From Terriglobia bacterium (GTDB lineage Bacteria > Acidobacteriota > Terriglobia > UBA7540): 8,114 nt of DNA. Made by a program: the position numbers and the translations under genes. The notes under the pieces were generated by a model. The model was not told where the DNA came from and made no database searches. It saw only the letters and a list, made by a program, of their open reading frames with translations. The DNA lies in NCBI GenBank assembly GCA_030042795.1, contig JASHYZ010000541.1, forward strand, positions 1 to 8,114, read 5' to 3'. Of this stretch, positions 5,338 through 8,114 are shown piece by piece (positions within the stretch are counted from its first letter, which is position 1; each line of letters starts with the position of its first letter).

Positions 5338-7521
5338 ATGCAACAACAGGATGGGTTGTGCAACAAGTTTGGGATCAATGAAAGCAACCTCAAACGGCGG
5401 CGGGAGTTCATCCGTCTTGGGGAAAAAGAACAGCAACTCCTCAGCAGGCTCATTCCTTGGGCGGAGGCCAATGCTGCGGAGGTCGCCAAGGAATTCTATG
5501 ACTGGCAATTTTCATTTCCTACGACCTTAGCTTTCTTTGAGCGCTTTGCTCAGGAACACAAGCTGCCCCTGAGCGCGCTTCGCGATCAGCTCGAGAAGAC
5601 GCAAACCTGGTACCTCAAGACGATTTTCCAGAACGCGCAGAAGGGTTGGGGTATGGAGCATTTCGAGAGCCGCCTACATGTTGGGGAGGTCCACGACCGC
5701 ATCAACCTGCCGTTCAAGTGGTATATCGGCGCCTACACGGAGTTTCTGCATCTGATCCACCCGCGCCTGCAGCAGCATTTCAAGACCAATAAAACGATGG
5801 CGGCCAAAGCCGAAGAGGCGATTCTTAGGGTTTTCAACTATGACATGCAAGCCATCAGCGACTCCTTCCTGATGAGCACTTTCGAGTCGATGGGCTTTAG
5901 TACCGAGTCGATCCAGACCGAACGCGGCTCCGACCGCACTGAACACGTGGACCAGATCAAGCAGGGATTGGCCCTTCTTATTAAGCAAGCCGAGTTGCTC
6001 TCGAACAGAAACTTCGCAGACCCCGCGCTTCAGAGTCGTGTACCAGGCAAGCTGGGAGCCGCCTTTGGACGAGTGCTTCAAGACCTGGGAGACTTCTACG
6101 GCCAGGTCAGCGCCATCTGCAAGTCACAGGCCGTTATCGAGTTCAATCTGGACGGCACGATCATTACGGCCAACGAGAACTTCTTGAAGCCAATGGGCTA
6201 CACGCTGGAAGAAGTCAAAGGCAAACACCACAGCATCTTCGTAGACGAAGCCTACCGCCACAGTCCGGAGTACCGGGAATTCTGGGCCAAGCTGAACCGA
6301 GGCGAATACCAAGCGGCAGAGTACAAGCGCATCGGCAAAGGTGGAAAAGAGGTCTGGATTCAAGCTTCCTATAATCCCATTTTTGACTTGAGTGGCAGGC
6401 CCTTCAAGGTCGTCAAGTTTGCGACCGACGTCACCCAGCAGGTGAAGACGAGGCAGGAAGTGGCGCTGATGGCCGAGCGCGAAAAACAGGCAGCAGAAGA
6501 GCTGAAGCGCAAGGTTGACAGTATTCTCGACGTTGTGACCGCCGCCGCCGGGGGTGACCTCACTCAACAGGTTACGGTCAAAGGCGAGGACGCCATCGGA
6601 CAGATGGGCGAAGGCCTGGCAAGGTTTTTCGAAGACTTGCGCCGCAGCATTGCCAGCATCGGCCAGACTGCGATGACGCTGAGTTCGTCATCCGAGGAGC
6701 TGACAGCCGTCAGCCAGCAAATGAGCTCGAACGCGGAAGAAACTTCTGCGCAATCGGCGGTGGTCTCTGCAGCAGCCGAGCAGGTTACGAAAAACCTCCA
6801 GGCCGTCGCCACCGCAACCGAGGAGATGACCGCCTCCATCAAGGAGATCGCCAAGAATTCCAGCTCGGCGGCGCGAATAGCCACCGATGCCGTCAAGATA
6901 GCCAACGCCACCAACGCCATCGTCGCCAAGCTCGGGCAATCGAGCGCGGAGATCGGCCAGGTGATCAAAGTGATCACTTCCATTGCCCAACAGACCAACC
7001 TGCTCGCCTTGAACGCCACCATCGAAGCGGCCCGCGCCGGTGAGGCCGGCAAAGGTTTCGCCGTGGTGGCCAACGAGGTGAAAGAGCTGGCCAAGGAAAC
7101 AGCCAAGGCCACCGAAGATATCGGCCGGAAAGTAGAAGCCATTCAGGGCGATACCAAGGGCGCGGTGGAAGCCATCGGGCAGATCAGTCAGGTGATCGTG
7201 CAGATCAACGACATCTCCAACACCATCGCCAGCGCCGTGGAGGAGCAAACGGCCACCACCAATGAGATCGCTCGCAATGTGGCGGAAGCGGCGCGTGGAG
7301 GCCAGGACGTGGCGCAAAACATCACTGCCGTAGCTGCCGCCGCCAAGAACACTTCGAGCGGCGCCTCAGACACCCAGAACGCCGCTGCGGAGCTTTCTCG
7401 CATGGCGGCCGATCTGCAAAAGCTGGTGGGCCAGTTCAAATACGAGGGGGCCGGAGCCACGGTCGAGCGCTCCGCTCGCGCTACGCCGGTACGGGCCAGG
7501 GAGCGCGCTCGAGTGGCCTAG
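5338..7521 (+). CDS. Soluble globin-coupled, PAS-containing methyl-accepting chemotaxis protein (HemAT-like aerotaxis receptor)
   Basis: A 727-residue receptor with no membrane segment, so it should sit in a cytoplasmic or array-bound cluster. Residues about 12-185 form a globin-coupled sensor domain: H119 in [19 protein letters not shown] is the likely proximal heme ligand, and Y54 in KEFYDW is a candidate distal-pocket Tyr. Residues 205-258 look like a HAMP-type helix pair ([16 protein letters not shown]). A PAS domain follows (262-368: [32 protein letters not shown]), resembling those of Aer and BdlA. Residues 385-440 are a second HAMP-like unit (DLTQQV). The signalling hairpin runs from about 445 to 700, with its tip at [19 protein letters not shown] (551-569). 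Methylation-site consensus is met at E495/E496 and E635/E636, symmetric about the tip. The tail (709-727) is Arg-rich and lacks a CheR-tethering NWETF pentapeptide. RBS GGAGG at 5327-5331 fixes the start. By family it senses O2; the ligand is inferred. Confidence 0.95.
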   Translation: MQQQDGLCNKFGINESNLKRRREFIRLGEKEQQLLSRLIPWAEANAAEVAKEFYDWQFSFPTTLAFFERFAQEHKLPLSALRDQLEKTQTWYLKTIFQNAQKGWGMEHFESRLHVGEVHDRINLPFKWYIGAYTEFLHLIHPRLQQHFKTNKTMAAKAEEAILRVFNYDMQAISDSFLMSTFESMGFSTESIQTERGSDRTEHVDQIKQGLALLIKQAELLSNRNFADPALQSRVPGKLGAAFGRVLQDLGDFYGQVSAICKSQAVIEFNLDGTIITANENFLKPMGYTLEEVKGKHHSIFVDEAYRHSPEYREFWAKLNRGEYQAAEYKRIGKGGKEVWIQASYNPIFDLSGRPFKVVKFATDVTQQVKTRQEVALMAEREKQAAEELKRKVDSILDVVTAAAGGDLTQQVTVKGEDAIGQMGEGLARFFEDLRRSIASIGQTAMTLSSSSEELTAVSQQMSSNAEETSAQSAVVSAAAEQVTKNLQAVATATEEMTASIKEIAKNSSSAARIATDAVKIANATNAIVAKLGQSSAEIGQVIKVITSIAQQTNLLALNATIEAARAGEAGKGFAVVANEVKELAKETAKATEDIGRKVEAIQGDTKGAVEAIGQISQVIVQINDISNTIASAVEEQTATTNEIARNVAEAARGGQDVAQNITAVAAAAKNTSSGASDTQNAAAELSRMAADLQKLVGQFKYEGAGATVERSARATPVRARERARVA

Positions 7522-7573
7522 CTACTGCTTAGTTGTGTTAGTTCGTATACCTACTCTCTCCTGACCCCTGAAG

Positions 7574-7594
7574 GGCAGGGCTCTCAGCCCCGCC
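7574..7594. repeat. Short GC-rich hairpin downstream of the receptor
   Basis: GGCAGGGCT (7574-7582) pairs with AGCCCCGCC (7586-7594) with one mismatch and a CTC loop. It lies 53 bases after the receptor stop. There is no T-run, so if it ends transcription it would need a factor. Its right arm is also the outer arm of the next palindrome. Confidence 0.4.
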
Positions 7595-7684
7595 GAAAAG
7601 CGCGCCCCAACCCTCACCCCCCGTCCCCTCTCCCATTGGGAGAGGGGGGACCGCGAAGCGGTGGGTGAGGGACCCGGCGGGGCT
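7586..7684. repeat. Nested 99-bp palindrome, copy B of the GC-rich repeat
   Basis: Three arm pairs are nested around one centre: AGCCCCGCC (7586-7594) with GGCGGGGCT (7676-7684), CCCTCACCC (7611-7619) with GGGTGAGGG (7663-7671), and GTCCCCTCTCCC (7623-7634) with the GGGAGAGG...GGAC run at 7638-7651, leaving an ATT loop. The two inner pairs match the repeat at 1694-1754. It looks like a dispersed palindromic element with a long outer stem. Confidence 0.65.
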
Positions 7685-7728
7685 AGAAGAGTCTGTGCGA
7701 AAACTCGCGCTTGGCGATTGTCCAGGAT

Positions 7729-7753
7729 GGACCCCCGCCTTCGCGGGGGTGAC
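7729..7753 (-). repeat. Hairpin repeat, GC variant (copy 1)
   Basis: ACCCCCGC (7731-7738) pairs perfectly with GCGGGGGT (7743-7750) around a CTTC loop. Read on the minus strand it begins GTCACCCCCGCGAAGG. It is the same family as 7786-7809 with CC/GG in place of TT/AA in the stem. Confidence 0.65.
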
Positions 7754-7785
7754 AGTGTTGGACTTAGACATCCTATTCCGACTTC

Positions 7786-7809
7786 GTCATTCCCGCGAAA
7801 GCGGGAATC
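7786..7809 (+). repeat. Hairpin repeat, AT variant (copy 2)
   Basis: It begins GTCATTCCCGCGAAAGCGGG; TTCCCGC pairs with GCGGGAA around a GAAA tetraloop. This motif is a familiar dispersed intergenic repeat in many bacterial genomes. It is identical over 24 bases to the complement of 7912-7935. Confidence 0.7.
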
Positions 7810-7911
7810 CACGAGTTTCCACACAGACTCTGGAAGCCCCGCCCCTTGCCGCCGCATTTGAGGTACGCCAACTTACATGCAAGCTCTTGGAAATACTGCA
7901 TCGAGCAAATA

Positions 7912-7935
7912 GATTCCCGCTTTCGCGGGAATGAC
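7912..7935 (-). repeat. Hairpin repeat, AT variant (copy 3)
   Basis: This is a perfect 24-base inverted copy of 7786-7809, with no further similarity on either side. It sits 82 bases before the putative antitoxin start. The copy-2/copy-3 pair could pair with each other over about 100 intervening bases or each fold alone. Confidence 0.65.
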
Positions 7936-8017
7936 TGCGCTTCGAGAACGGTCTTTGGGAGCAAATGAACCACTACGGCAATTGGACATCTATTCATAAA
8001 AACATCAAAATGATTAT

Positions 8018-8114
8018 ATGCGCACGACAATCGACATTCCCGACGACCTATACAGGGCGCTGAAGGCCCGCGCAGGGCTAAACGGCCTCAAACTACGAGA
8101 CTTAATCCAGCGGC
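8018..8114 (+). CDS. VapB-type ribbon-helix-helix antitoxin, 3'-truncated by window edge
   Basis: Thirty-two codons are visible and run off the window. The N-terminus MRTTIDIPDDLYRALKARAG (1-20) is the classic opening of short VapB/CopG-like antitoxins: a beta strand with TTIDIPDD, then a helix of the LYRALKARA type, then a second helix start (LRDLIQR). Such proteins bind their own promoter and neutralise a PIN-domain RNase, so a vapC-like gene is expected just downstream, outside the window. The ATG has no good Shine-Dalgarno (upstream bases are CATCAAAATGATTAT), and the ATG at 8010 is out of frame. The sequence is short, so a solitary antitoxin or a remnant cannot be excluded. Confidence 0.65.
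   Translation, partial: MRTTIDIPDDLYRALKARAGLNGLKLRDLIQR

Larger units (their letters stand above)
7676..7843. repeat. Composite inverted repeat (arms 7676-7707 and 7812-7843)
   Basis: The 32-base arms match in inverted orientation at 27 of 32 positions; both contain GGCGGGGCT and GAGTCTGTG followed by AAACTCG. Inside the arms lie two hairpin repeats in opposite orientation (7729-7753 and 7786-7809). The arrangement suggests two inverted copies of a roughly 60-80 base unit rather than one simple stem. It shares the segment 7676-7684 with the preceding palindrome. Confidence 0.6.
7522..8017. other. Repeat-rich intergenic region (496 bp)
   Basis: It holds no convincing gene on either strand; open frames crossing it run through palindromes. 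It contains a small hairpin (7574-7594), a 99-bp nested palindrome (7586-7684), a larger inverted pair (7676-7707 with 7812-7843) and three hairpin repeats. From 7936 to 8017 the DNA becomes AT-richer and leads into the antitoxin start; I see no strong promoter there. No T-run follows any of the hairpins, so the receptor's terminator is not identified. Confidence 0.65.

Noticed and set aside
7665..7934. Open frames crossing the downstream repeats, both strands
   Set aside because: They run through palindromes and hairpins, lack ribosome binding sites and show no protein similarity I recognise.
7729..7935. CRISPR-like array from the recurring hairpins
   Set aside because: Only three copies, in mixed orientation, with unequal spacing and no regular spacers; they are dispersed palindromic repeats.

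Overview
The window is GC-rich bacterial DNA with a flagellar and chemotaxis locus on the + strand. Layout: the 3' part of fliM, a fliN/fliY-type switch gene, a 630-base gap, cheA, cheW, a 308-base gap holding a small terminal-inverted-repeat element, a soluble globin-coupled chemoreceptor, a roughly 500-base repeat-rich gap, and the first 32 codons of a likely VapB-type antitoxin. No rRNA or tRNA gene and no CRISPR array was seen. The gene set and repeat style (hairpins beginning GTCATTCCCGCG, an element with GTCATTCCGA inside) fit a free-living flagellated environmental bacterium. Acidobacteriota is my best guess, but it is weakly supported from sequence reading alone.

Region by region: 1-1532 is a translationally coupled fliM-fliN pair (ATGA overlap) closed by a good intrinsic terminator at 1557-1586. 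1587-2162 holds a GC-rich palindromic repeat, a short AT-rich patch with a convincing extended -10 promoter and 11-bp-phased direct repeats, and a possible 80-residue small membrane protein just ahead of cheA. 2163-5029 is a cheA-cheW pair separated by 2 bases. 5096-5281 is a MITE-like element. 5338-7521 encodes a 727-residue cytoplasmic receptor. 7522-8017 is a cluster of nested inverted repeats. 8018 to the end is the antitoxin start.

How the genes work together: the receptor probably senses O2 (or another heme ligand) through an N-terminal globin and a second cue through a PAS domain. It would control CheA autophosphorylation via CheW. Phospho-CheY, encoded elsewhere, would then act on the FliM/FliN switch. 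CheR, CheB and CheY genes are not in this window.

The most unusual points are: (i) CheA has no recognisable P2 domain but carries a tandem repeat resembling the MshE N-terminal (c-di-GMP-binding) motif, with the usual Arg positions changed, and it ends in two CheW-like domains; (ii) the receptor combines globin, a HAMP-like helix pair, PAS and a signalling hairpin without membrane segments; (iii) the FliN protein has a CheC/FliM-middle-like N-terminal domain lacking the phosphatase Asn; (iv) hairpin repeats in the gaps show paired base changes that preserve the stem.
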